DNA of 10,548 bases from Actinomycetes bacterium (GTDB lineage Bacteria; Actinomycetota; Acidimicrobiia; Acidimicrobiales; RAAP-2). A program made the position numbers and the translations under genes. Shown piece by piece: positions 1 to 6,405 of this stretch; the stretch's first letter is position 1, and every line of letters starts with the position of its first letter. Where the stretch lies: contig JAJYMD010000025.1 of assembly GCA_021787255.1 (NCBI GenBank), positions 1-10,548 of the forward strand, written 5' to 3'. Below the pieces are notes generated by a model. It did no database searches and had not been told where the DNA came from. It saw nothing but the letters and a program-made list of their open reading frames with translations.

Positions 1-474
1 GCGCCGCCATGCCGCCACGGCTCCCTCGAGGACAACCTGCGCGTCGCCGACCCGGACGCGAGCGCGCGGCGCCTGGCGCGTGCGATCGACATGGTCGGGC
101 TCTCGCACCTGCTCGACGGCCTGCCCCACCGTCTCGCGACGCCGCTCGGCGAGGGCGGGGTGTCGCTCAGCGCCGGCGAGCGCCAGCGGCTCGCGCTCGC
201 CCGCGCGGTGGTCCGCGACGCTCCCGTCGTCTTGTTGGACGAGCCGGTCGCGCACCTCGATGCGCACGCCGAGCGGGCGTTGCGCGCCGCGCTCGGCCCC
301 TGGCTCGAGTCGCGAACGGTCCTCGTCGCGGCCCACCGTCCCGAGCTGGTCGCGCGCCTCGACCGCGTCGTGGAGCTATCCACTGCCGAGGTGTCCGAGG
401 TCGACCACGAGGACGCCACGCTCGCCGAGACCCCCTCGGGGCGTACCGGCCTCACCGAGGCAGCAGGGAAGTGA
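1..474 (+). CDS. cydD: CydD-like ABC transporter subunit, C-terminal part (partial, open at left edge)
   Basis: This is the last 157 codons of an ABC transporter subunit, in frame from base 1 to the TGA at 472-474. What remains is the second half of the nucleotide-binding domain. A GSLEDNL segment lies near the start, followed by the ABC signature LSAGERQR (about codons 56-63), Walker B VVLLDE with the catalytic Glu (76-81), a D-loop (HLD) and the switch His in AAHRPE (codon 112). It is called CydD because a CydC-like half-transporter follows directly, and CydD and CydC form a heterodimeric inner-membrane exporter of reduced thiols (with a haem link) needed to assemble cytochrome bd oxidase. 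The membrane domain and Walker A lie outside the window, so the exact subfamily rests on context. Its stop codon overlaps the next start (GTGA), which suggests translational coupling. Confidence 0.8.
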   Translation, partial: APPCRHGSLEDNLRVADPDASARRLARAIDMVGLSHLLDGLPHRLATPLGEGGVSLSAGERQRLALARAVVRDAPVVLLDEPVAHLDAHAERALRAALGPWLESRTVLVAAHRPELVARLDRVVELSTAEVSEVDHEDATLAETPSGRTGLTEAAGK

Positions 475-2234
475 GCGCCGCCGCGCGGCCTGGCGCCGGT
501 GTCGTGCGGACGCTCGTGCGAATGGGCGCGCCGCCGTGGCGCAAGCTCGGCCTCGCGACCCTCCTCGGCGTCCTCGGGGCCCTCGCGACCGTCGGGCTCC
601 TCGCCGGCTCCGGCTACGTGGTCGACCGTGCGGCCTTCCGCCCCGGGCTCGGTGCGATCGCCGGCATCCTCGCCGCGGTCGAGGTGATCGCGTTCCTTCG
701 CGGGCCCCTCCGGTACGGCGAGCGGCTGGTCGCCCACGACGCCACCTTCCGCTCGCTCGGCCGCTGGCGGGTCTGGCTGTACGACCGCCTCGAGCCGCTG
801 GCGCCCGCCGGGCTGGGAGGTTGGCGCAGTGGCGACCTTCTCGCGCGTGTCACCGACGACGTCGACACCCTCCAGGATCTCTACCTGCGCTGCCTCCTGC
901 CGGTCGGGGTCACCGTCGCGGCGGCGACCGCAGCGGTCATCCTCGTCGCGCTGGTCCTCCCGGTCGCCGGCGCGGTGCTCGCGGCGGCGCTCGTCCTCTC
1001 GCTGAGCGCGGCCCCCGCCGCCGCGGTCACGACCGGCACGGCGCGCGGCCGCGAGGCCGAGCTGCACGGCCGCCTTGCTGCGGAGGTGGTCGACCTGCTG
1101 CGCGCGGCGCCCGAGCTGCTCGCGTTCGGCCGCGAGGGCGCGGCGCTCGCCGCGCTCGAGCAGACCGACCGCGAGCTGACCGCGATCGCGCGGCGCCGGG
1201 CATGGTCGAGCGGCGCGTCGGCGGCGATCGTGACGGTGTGCCTGGGCGCCGCCGTGACGGCCGTCCTCGCGCTCGGCGTGGCCGCCGTGCGAGCGCACCA
1301 GATGAGCCCGGTCATGCTGGCCGTGCTGCCGCTGGCGACGATCGGCGCCTTCGAGACGGTGCCGGCGGTGGCCGTCGCCGCGGCGAGGGCCACCGACGTG
1401 GTGGCGGCGGGACGGCGGTTGCTCGACCTCGCGTCGATCCCCGTGCCGGTGACCGACCCCGACCGGCCCGTGACGCTCCCGCCCGGGCCCCCCGCGATCG
1501 CCGTGCGCGATGCACGCCTGCGCTACGGCCCCGACCTGCCTTGGGCGCTCGACGGCATGAACCTCGACGTCGCACCAGGCGAACGGGTCGGCCTCGTCGG
1601 CGCGAGCGGCGCGGGCAAGAGCAGCCTCGTGCACGCGCTGCTGCGGTTCTGGCCACTGCAGGAAGGGTCGGCCACGCTCGGAGGCGTCGAGATCGACACG
1701 CTCCGCCAAGCAGACGTGCGGCGCACGATCGCACTCGTCGACCAGGACGCGCACATGTTCGCCGGCACCATCCGTCAGAACGTGACGCTCGGTCGCCCGA
1801 AGGCAAGCGATGAGGAGGTGGCCGACGCCATCGCGCGGGCGCACCTCGCGCAATGGGTGGCCACGCTTCCTGGCGGCCTGGACACCCAGGTGGGCGAGGA
1901 CGGTGCGCAGATCTCCGGTGGGCAGCGACGAAGGGTCGCGTTGGCACGCGCCCTCCTCGTGGGCGCCCCGGTGCTCTGCCTCGACGAGCCGACCGCAGGG
2001 CTGGACCAAAAGAGCGGCGCGCGCCTCGTGGCCGACGTCGTCGACGACGCCCGGGCGCGAGGCACCAGCGTCGTGCTCGTCTCGCACCGGGCGGAGGATC
2101 TCGAACGGCTCGAGCGCGTCTTCGTCATGGAAGACGGCCGCGTCGTCGAGGTCATCGAGGGCGCCGAGCGCTCCCTCAGGGCGCGCCCGGCGCGCCCGTC
2201 GGCACCAGGATCCGGCCGCACTGCTCGCAGGTGA
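471..2234 (+). CDS. cydC: CydC-like thiol reductant ABC exporter subunit
   Basis: A complete half-transporter of 587 residues, close to the usual CydC length. Residues about 20-320 form the membrane domain, with hydrophobic segments near 27-47, 60-75, 143-185 and 250-300. The nucleotide-binding domain follows: Walker A GASGAGKS (377-384), Q-loop Gln425, signature ISGGQRRR (481-488), Walker B VLCLDE (501-506) and switch His539. The start is GTG at 471, inside the cydD stop (GTGA), with a GAGG ribosome-binding sequence at 457-460. The frame stays open far upstream, but only as a shadow of cydD. With CydD it would export cysteine or glutathione to the outer face of the membrane and support cytochrome bd assembly. 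The last 20 or so residues are Arg/Pro/Ala-rich, and the final 59 bases overlap the convergent zinc-ribbon gene. A generic lipid or drug half-ABC transporter is the alternative; the tandem heterodimer layout favours CydC. Confidence 0.85.
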   Translation: MSAAARPGAGVVRTLVRMGAPPWRKLGLATLLGVLGALATVGLLAGSGYVVDRAAFRPGLGAIAGILAAVEVIAFLRGPLRYGERLVAHDATFRSLGRWRVWLYDRLEPLAPAGLGGWRSGDLLARVTDDVDTLQDLYLRCLLPVGVTVAAATAAVILVALVLPVAGAVLAAALVLSLSAAPAAAVTTGTARGREAELHGRLAAEVVDLLRAAPELLAFGREGAALAALEQTDRELTAIARRRAWSSGASAAIVTVCLGAAVTAVLALGVAAVRAHQMSPVMLAVLPLATIGAFETVPAVAVAAARATDVVAAGRRLLDLASIPVPVTDPDRPVTLPPGPPAIAVRDARLRYGPDLPWALDGMNLDVAPGERVGLVGASGAGKSSLVHALLRFWPLQEGSATLGGVEIDTLRQADVRRTIALVDQDAHMFAGTIRQNVTLGRPKASDEEVADAIARAHLAQWVATLPGGLDTQVGEDGAQISGGQRRRVALARALLVGAPVLCLDEPTAGLDQKSGARLVADVVDDARARGTSVVLVSHRAEDLERLERVFVMEDGRVVEVIEGAERSLRARPARPSAPGSGRTARR

Positions 2235-2943
2235 CCACCGTGCCCCGAGGAAGGCGGCGAATGCGGTCGACCTCCATCGCCGGCAGCTCGAGATGGCACC
2301 CGCTGCACCTGTTCCCGACGAGCCTGGCGGCGCCGACCCCTCCAAGGCGCGCCCTCAGCGACTCGTAGCGGCTGCAGAGCTCCTCGGGGAGCCCGCTGGC
2401 CGCAGCGTCGCGCTTAGCGACCAGTTCGGCGAGCTCCGCGTCGATCTCGGCCTCGGCAGCACCGAGGTCGGCGCCCAGCTGCTCTATGTGCGCGCGCAGC
2501 TCTGCCCTCTCGGCCTCCAGAGCCTCCAACGCCACGTCGAGCGGCTCGAGCGCGACCATCACCTCGAGCTCGGCGTCCTCCATCTGGTCCGTGCGCTGGC
2601 GGAGGTGCCGGATCTCGTCGTCCATCGCCTGCAGCTCGCGCGCCGATCCCCCGCGCGCGCCGTACATGCGCTGCTCGACCGCCTCGCGCCTCGCCGTGGT
2701 GGTCGCGATGTCCCCCTCGAGCGCTCGCTGACGCTCGAGCAGCGCCGCGCGTGACTCCTCGACCTCTGCAGCCCGCCGGTCGGCGGCGGCGAGGGCGGCG
2801 CTCAGACGGGCGAGCTCCTGGCGCGCCGGCAGGGTGGCCTTGCGATGACGGAGCTGGGAGATCACGGTGTCGAGGTCCTGGACCTCGAGCAGCGTCTCGA
2901 GCTCGGACCTTCCTTCGGGCTCTGCGGGCGCCTCAGCGACCAT
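2176..2943 (-). CDS. Coiled-coil C4-type zinc ribbon protein (CT398/DUF164 family)
   Basis: A soluble protein of 255 residues. Residues about 14-180 are rich in Glu, Ala, Arg and Leu with heptad spacing, as expected for a long antiparallel coiled coil. The loop segment YGARGGSARELQAMDDEI (94-111) matches the family's conserved 'NPRELQAL..EI' turn. The C-terminus holds a zinc ribbon with two Cys pairs, CSGC (Cys213, Cys216) and CEQC (Cys239, Cys242), and ends a few residues after GRILV. This is the architecture of the CT398-like zinc-ribbon family (Pfam zf-RING_7, formerly DUF164). Its biochemical role is poorly defined; a nucleic-acid-binding or scaffold role has been proposed. The ATG at 2943 is preceded by a strong purine-rich site. 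The gene lies 70 bp downstream of the aminotransferase on the same strand, so the two are probably co-transcribed. Its 3' end overlaps cydC by 59 bp. Confidence 0.85.
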   Translation of the reverse strand: MVAEAPAEPEGRSELETLLEVQDLDTVISQLRHRKATLPARQELARLSAALAAADRRAAEVEESRAALLERQRALEGDIATTTARREAVEQRMYGARGGSARELQAMDDEIRHLRQRTDQMEDAELEVMVALEPLDVALEALEAERAELRAHIEQLGADLGAAEAEIDAELAELVAKRDAAASGLPEELCSRYESLRARLGGVGAARLVGNRCSGCHLELPAMEVDRIRRLPRGTVVTCEQCGRILVPTGAPGAP

Positions 2944-2952
2944 CGTTCGGCA

Positions 2953-2960
2953 CCCTCTCC
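2953..2960 (-). promoter_or_regulatory. Ribosome-binding site of the zinc-ribbon gene
   Basis: On the minus strand GGAGAGGG lies 9 nt before the ATG at 2943. It is the clearest Shine-Dalgarno sequence in the window and supports that start. Confidence 0.6.
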
Positions 2961-2964
2961 CGTC

Positions 2965-2992
2965 TCAAGGCACGCTCCCCGTCAAGGCACGC
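2965..2992. repeat. Two direct copies of an 11-nt repeat between aminotransferase and zinc-ribbon genes
   Basis: TCAAGGCACGC occurs at 2965-2975 and again at 2982-2992, a 17-nt period. Both copies lie in the 70-bp gap just upstream of the zinc-ribbon ribosome-binding site. The pair could be an operator with half-sites on nearly the same helix face or an mRNA-level element, or it could be a chance duplication in a short spacer. No function is claimed. Confidence 0.5.
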
Positions 2993-3013
2993 AGCCTGCC
3001 GCCGCTCGGCCGC

Positions 3014-4216
3014 TCAGGGGACGAGCGCCTTCAGGCGCACGAGCGCCTCGCGCAGCACTTCGGGGCGCTTGCAGAACGCCCAGCGCACGAGCGTCCTGCC
3101 GGCCTCGGGGTCGGCATAGAACGCCGACGAGGGCACCGCGACGACCCCGCAACGCTCCGGGAGCTGCCGGCAGAACTCCACTGCGTCGCGCGCGCCGATC
3201 GATGCGACGTCGGTGATCACGAAATACGTCGCCGACGGCCGGTAGACGGTGAAGCCCAGGGACTCGAGACCGTCGCACAGGAGGTCCCGACGCTCGCGCA
3301 GCGACTCGCGCAGCGGCTCGACGAGCCGGTCCCCTGCGCCGAGCGCCGCCGCGATCGCGTGCTGGAACGGCGTCCCGGTCGCGAACGTGAGGTACTGCTT
3401 CGCCGCCCGCACGCGTGCGACGAGCCCCGCCGGACCGCACGCCCAGCCGATCTTCCAGCCGGTGAACGAGAACGTCTTGCCCGCCGACGACACGGCAACC
3501 GTTCGCTCGCGCATCTGCTCCAAGGTCGCGACGGGCACGTGCTCCCCGTCGTAGACGAGGTGCTCGTAGACTTCGTCGGTGACGACGACGAGATCGTGCT
3601 CCAGGCACACCCGGGCGATGTCCTGGAGCTCTGCGCGACTGAACACCTTTCCCGTGGGGTTGTGCGGGGTGTTCAGCAGTACGAGGCGGGTTCGCGCCGA
3701 GATCGCCGCTCGCAGCTCGTCTGGGTCGAAGCACCAGTCCGGCGCATGGAGGCTCACCACCCTGGCGACCGCGCCTGCCATCGCCGCGCACGCGGCGTAC
3801 GAGTCGTAGAACGGCTCGAACATCACGACCTCGTCGCCGGGCTCGCACAGGCCCAACAGCGCTGCAGCGATGCCCTCGGTCGCGCCGGTCGTGACGAGCA
3901 CCTCTCCGACGGGGTCGTACTCGAGCCCGTAGCAGCGACGCTGATGGTCCGAGACGGCGGCGCGAAGGCCAGGCACACCGGGGCCCGGGGGGTACTGGTT
4001 CTCCCCGCCCCGAAGAGCGGCGACCGCCGCGTCGGCGATCTCGGCCGGCCCGTCGGTGTCGGGGAACCCCTGGCCCAGGTTGATCGATCCGGTCGCGACG
4101 GCGAGCGCGGTCATCTCGTCGAAGATCGTCGTGGCGAACCGCGCGAGCCGACCGCCGGCGGGAGACGTGAGCACGCGCGCCGATGCTACCGGGCGCGCCG
4201 CCGGGGACGCCGCCAC
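3014..4216 (-). CDS. Class I PLP-dependent aminotransferase (DapC/kynurenine aminotransferase type)
   Basis: A fold-type I PLP enzyme of 400 residues. Visible features are the substrate-entry segment INLGQGFPD (about 45-53), the motif NTPHNPTGK (182-190, with the PLP-ring Asn186), DEVYEHLVYD (214-223, with Asp214 and Tyr217 holding the cofactor), the Schiff-base lysine in SSAGKTFSFTGWKIGW (Lys247) and the substrate-carboxylate Arg in VRWAFCK (Arg378). This pattern fits the family containing actinobacterial N-succinyldiaminopimelate aminotransferase (DapC), kynurenine aminotransferase and methionine-type aminotransferases. The substrate cannot be read from the sequence, and no other lysine-pathway gene is present. 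The longest reading uses GTG at 4216 without a good ribosome-binding site. GTG at 4174 is an attractive alternative, because homologues typically begin just before the 'RLARFATTIFDEM' segment. It is the likely first gene of a two-gene operon with the zinc-ribbon protein. Confidence 0.88.
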   Translation of the reverse strand: MAASPAARPVASARVLTSPAGGRLARFATTIFDEMTALAVATGSINLGQGFPDTDGPAEIADAAVAALRGGENQYPPGPGVPGLRAAVSDHQRRCYGLEYDPVGEVLVTTGATEGIAAALLGLCEPGDEVVMFEPFYDSYAACAAMAGAVARVVSLHAPDWCFDPDELRAAISARTRLVLLNTPHNPTGKVFSRAELQDIARVCLEHDLVVVTDEVYEHLVYDGEHVPVATLEQMRERTVAVSSAGKTFSFTGWKIGWACGPAGLVARVRAAKQYLTFATGTPFQHAIAAALGAGDRLVEPLRESLRERRDLLCDGLESLGFTVYRPSATYFVITDVASIGARDAVEFCRQLPERCGVVAVPSSAFYADPEAGRTLVRWAFCKRPEVLREALVRLKALVP

Positions 4217-4234
4217 CTCAGCCGAGCAGCGCGC

Positions 4235-4244
4235 AGCGTATCTT
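4235..4244. promoter_or_regulatory. Possible overlapping divergent -10 elements
   Basis: This spacer separates two divergent genes. On the plus strand TATCTT (4239-4244) fits the TAnnnT -10 pattern and sits 10 nt before the hydrolase GTG at 4255, so that transcript would have almost no leader. On the minus strand TACGCT (4240-4235) fits the same pattern for the aminotransferase. No convincing -35 boxes are seen. The motif is short, so this is only a candidate. Confidence 0.25.
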
Positions 4245-4254
4245 CTGAGCGCCC

Positions 4255-5097
4255 GTGCACCGAACCGACCAGCACCCTCCGAAGTCCTTCAGCGTCGCCA
4301 GCTTCAACGCGCACGCGGGCGTGGACGGGTGGGGCCGCCCCTACGACGTCGTCGGCGCGTGCGAGGCGATCGACGCGGACGTCCTCGTGCTCGAGGAGAA
4401 CTGGGCGCCGGAGGAGGGGCCGAGCCTCGCGCGCCGTGTTGCCGACGCGCTCGGCTACGAAGTGAGGGAGCACGCGCTCGCCGGCGGGCGTCTGGCCGGC
4501 CCCCACCCGCGCGCCGACGCCAGGTGGATGCGCTCGTTCGACTGGCGCGGGAGGAGCCACGCGATCTTCCTCGACAGCGAGCGGCCGTTCAGTGAGCGAG
4601 TCGTCCGCTCTCAGCGCTTCTCGCAAGCACGTCCGGGGCGCTGGGGCGTCGCGCTGCTGAGCCGCCTGCCCGTCGAGGACACCGCCGTCATCGAGCTCGG
4701 GCGGCTCTCCCGCGACCGAGCGCGACGCGCGGCGCTGGTGGCGACGGTGGACGCGGGAACCGCCGTGGCCGTCGTCGGCACGCACATGTCCCACCTCACC
4801 TACGGCGCTGCCGGTCAGTTCGTGCGGCTCGCTCGAGCGATCGCGACCGAGGTGAGGGCGCGCCCTGCCATCCTTGCTGGTGACATGAACCTGTGGGGAC
4901 CGCCGGTGAGCCTGTTCTTCCCCGGGTGGCGACGCGCGGCCGTCGCGAAGACCTGGCCCTCGTGGCGCCCGCACAGCCAGGTCGACCACGTCCTCGTGCG
5001 CGGGCCGTTCCGGGTGCTCGAGGCGCAGGCGCTCGCCTCGGTGGGCTCCGACCACCTTCCCATCCGTGTGACGCTCAGCCTGGAGGCGACGCCGTGA
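4255..5097 (+). CDS. Endonuclease/exonuclease/phosphatase-fold metal-dependent hydrolase
   Basis: A protein of 280 residues carrying the full set of DNase I/EEP-fold motifs in order: SFNAHAG (Asn18, metal/active site), LVLEENW (Glu48, the metal-binding Glu usually seen as QE), a central region ending RWGVALLSRLP (129-139), GTHMSH (His177), LAGDMNLWG (Asp210, Asn212), SQVDHVLVRG (Asp244) and GSDHLPI (Asp266, His267). Such enzymes cleave phosphodiester or phosphoester bonds in nucleic acids, sphingolipids or inositol phosphates; the substrate cannot be inferred here. No signal peptide is visible, so a cytosolic location is likely. The GTG start at 4255 has no Shine-Dalgarno sequence but a nearby -10-like element, suggesting a leaderless or very short leader mRNA. 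It is the first gene of a three-gene operon, overlapping the next start by 4 nt (GTGA). The catalytic residues appear intact. Confidence 0.85.
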   Translation: MHRTDQHPPKSFSVASFNAHAGVDGWGRPYDVVGACEAIDADVLVLEENWAPEEGPSLARRVADALGYEVREHALAGGRLAGPHPRADARWMRSFDWRGRSHAIFLDSERPFSERVVRSQRFSQARPGRWGVALLSRLPVEDTAVIELGRLSRDRARRAALVATVDAGTAVAVVGTHMSHLTYGAAGQFVRLARAIATEVRARPAILAGDMNLWGPPVSLFFPGWRRAAVAKTWPSWRPHSQVDHVLVRGPFRVLEAQALASVGSDHLPIRVTLSLEATP

Positions 5098-5546
5098 CCA
5101 CTCGTCGGCGCGCCCCGCGCTCGCCGGCGGTCGGCGACGTGGCGCGCCGGCACCTGGCGGCGGTCGGCGCGCTCGTCGGCGTGGCCGTCTTCGCCGGCGT
5201 GGCGTCGGGCGCGGCGCCCTTCACCGTCCCGAGCGACGTCGCGGTGGCCTTGCCCTCCGCGCTGTTCGTCGGCGCGATCGTGATGGAGCGGCTCCGCCCG
5301 GCCGCTGGACCATGGCGCCGCATGGACGCGACGCTGCCGGCGGGCGGCGAAGGGACGGCGGCCCCCTGGCTCGTCGTGATCGCCCTGGTCGTCGCCGTCG
5401 AGCTCGCGTCCTACTTCCACAGCGGCCCTCGTGCCCACTACCCCACCTTGAGCTACGGCATGAACGTGGTGTTCCGCTACCGGGCTGCCAAGGCGGCGGC
5501 ATGGTTCACCTGGCTCGTGGTCGGCTGGTACCTCGTGCGCCGATGA
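5094..5546 (+). CDS. Small four-helix membrane protein of unknown function
   Basis: A protein of 150 residues starting at the GTG that overlaps the hydrolase stop (GTGA, 5094-5097). The basic N-terminus (TTRRRAPRS) is followed by probable membrane helices at about 19-37, 45-64, 90-108 and 131-148. Between helices 3 and 4 lies a polar loop HSGPRAHYPTLS (109-120) that resembles a conserved 'HPTLS' loop I recall from uncharacterised actinobacterial membrane proteins; this recollection needs a search to confirm. The protein ends with an aromatic helix and paired arginines (WFTWLVVGWYLVRR). No enzymatic motif is seen. The tight overlaps on both sides indicate co-translation with the hydrolase and the next small membrane protein. 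The frame is open upstream of the start, but that part is a shadow of the hydrolase gene. Confidence 0.75.
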   Translation: MTTRRRAPRSPAVGDVARRHLAAVGALVGVAVFAGVASGAAPFTVPSDVAVALPSALFVGAIVMERLRPAAGPWRRMDATLPAGGEGTAAPWLVVIALVVAVELASYFHSGPRAHYPTLSYGMNVVFRYRAAKAAAWFTWLVVGWYLVRR

Positions 5547-5758
5547 CCTGGGCCGACGTCACCTACGCGCTGTGGGCGGTCGCCGCGCTGGGTTTCTTCG
5601 TCCTATGGCTCGCCGCTCGGCGCGCCTCGAAGCTCGGGCGAGCTCGGATCGGGCGTCCCTCGGTCCTGGTGCGAGACATGCTCGACGACCGGACGTGGCT
5701 GCGCATGCTCGTGGTGCTCGCCTGGGTGTGGCTCGGGGTGCACGCCTTCGCACGCTGA
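5543..5758 (+). CDS. Small two-helix membrane protein (possibly DUF6186-like)
   Basis: A protein of 71 residues starting at the ATG within the preceding stop (ATGA, 5543-5546). Two membrane helices are predicted at about 5-24 and 52-68, joined by a basic loop (RRASKLGRARIGR). The C-terminal segment LAWVWLGVHAFAR resembles the ending of small actinobacterial membrane proteins labelled DUF6186, an assignment made from memory with moderate confidence. The ending also echoes the C-terminus of the preceding protein: an aromatic helix with a W..W/G pattern finishing in Arg. Function is unknown. It is the last gene of the hydrolase operon, and a degraded transporter on the opposite strand lies just downstream. 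Confidence 0.72.
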   Translation: MTWADVTYALWAVAALGFFVLWLAARRASKLGRARIGRPSVLVRDMLDDRTWLRMLVVLAWVWLGVHAFAR

Positions 5759-5764
5759 CGACCC

Positions 5765-6139
5765 GAATGCGAGGCCCGCCCATAGCTGCTCGGGCTCCTT
5801 GCCTCTCGTCTCGGGAAGCGGCAGGAGCAAGCCGGTCGACGCGATCATCGGGAGGAAGACGACCGAGGACGCGAGCGCGAGGTGGTGCGAGGTCCCCCGA
5901 ACGTCGGCGACCACGCCGAAGCACAGGAGCCCGGCGATCGCGCCGCCGGCACCGGCCGCGATGTACCACCCGGCCACCGAAGCCCTCACCGAGGTCGGGA
6001 GCAGCTCGTTCGCGAGGGACCCGCCAGCAGGCGCGAACAGCTGCCCAGCACGAAGATCGCGACGAACCACCAGGCCGAGGAAGGACGCCGCCCTGATGAC
6101 GGCGGGCCCGAGCACGCAGACGGCGACCAGCGCGGGGTC
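5765..6139 (-). pseudogene. Frameshifted remnant of a major facilitator superfamily transporter (C-terminal part)
   Basis: Read on the minus strand, one frame gives a clear MFS C-terminal half: SLANELLPTSVRASVAG, then the helix WYIAAGAGGAIAGLLCFGVV, the segment ASSVVFLPMIASTGLLL and the closing motif LPETRGKEPEQLW (Trp codon at 5780-5782). 'ELxPTxxRA' and 'PETRG' are hallmarks of this superfamily. Just upstream the hydrophobic sequence continues in a different frame (AWWFVAIFVLG, 6046-6075), and rejoining it to QLFAPAG needs one missing base near 6044-6046. Further upstream the first frame again reads as a membrane helix (DPALVAVCVLG, to 6139), implying a second, compensating shift between about 6076 and 6091. 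The N-terminal helices are not recognisable. No natural stop follows the PETRG motif; the frame runs on to 5603, antisense to the preceding small gene. I read this as a decaying gene; a sequencing or assembly error could explain the shifts but not the missing N-terminal half. Confidence 0.65.
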
Positions 6140-6405
6140 GGACCGACGACAGGTGCAAAACCCCGTCGCCTCGGCGATCGGCTGGGCGTCGCCCGGCTCG
6201 CCGGATCCCCCCACGGGCCTGAGGTGGGGCCGCCTGCAGCGCAGCACCGTGGTCGTGCACGGCGCAGACGACCCGCGAAGCACGAGGTGGAAAAAGGTCT
6301 TCGCCATGACTCGACTTGCCGCTCGATGCCTGCCACCATCGGAGGGCGGCTCGATTTCGCCGAGCGCACAGCACGCAAGAGAAGACCGCAAGCTCTGGAT
6401 GGGAC
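6140..6405. other. Non-coding or decayed stretch upstream of the acyltransferase
   Basis: No intact gene is seen here. A minus-strand ATG at 6307 opens the frame that leads into the transporter remnant, but its first 55 or so residues do not resemble membrane helices, so it is probably further decayed transporter sequence. A short A-run (6291-6295) and locally lower GC just before 6405 could belong to the promoter region of the acyltransferase, but no convincing -10/-35 pair was found. No RNA gene or clear hairpin was seen. Confidence 0.5.

Noticed and set aside
9..470. Upstream extension of the cydC reading frame to base 9
   Set aside because: This region codes in another frame for the CydD nucleotide-binding domain. 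The GTG at 471, coupled to the cydD stop, is the better start.
2867..4465. A 532-codon plus-strand open frame antisense to the aminotransferase
   Set aside because: The opposite strand carries complete PLP-enzyme motifs. This frame is Arg-rich and crosses gene borders without any recognisable domain.
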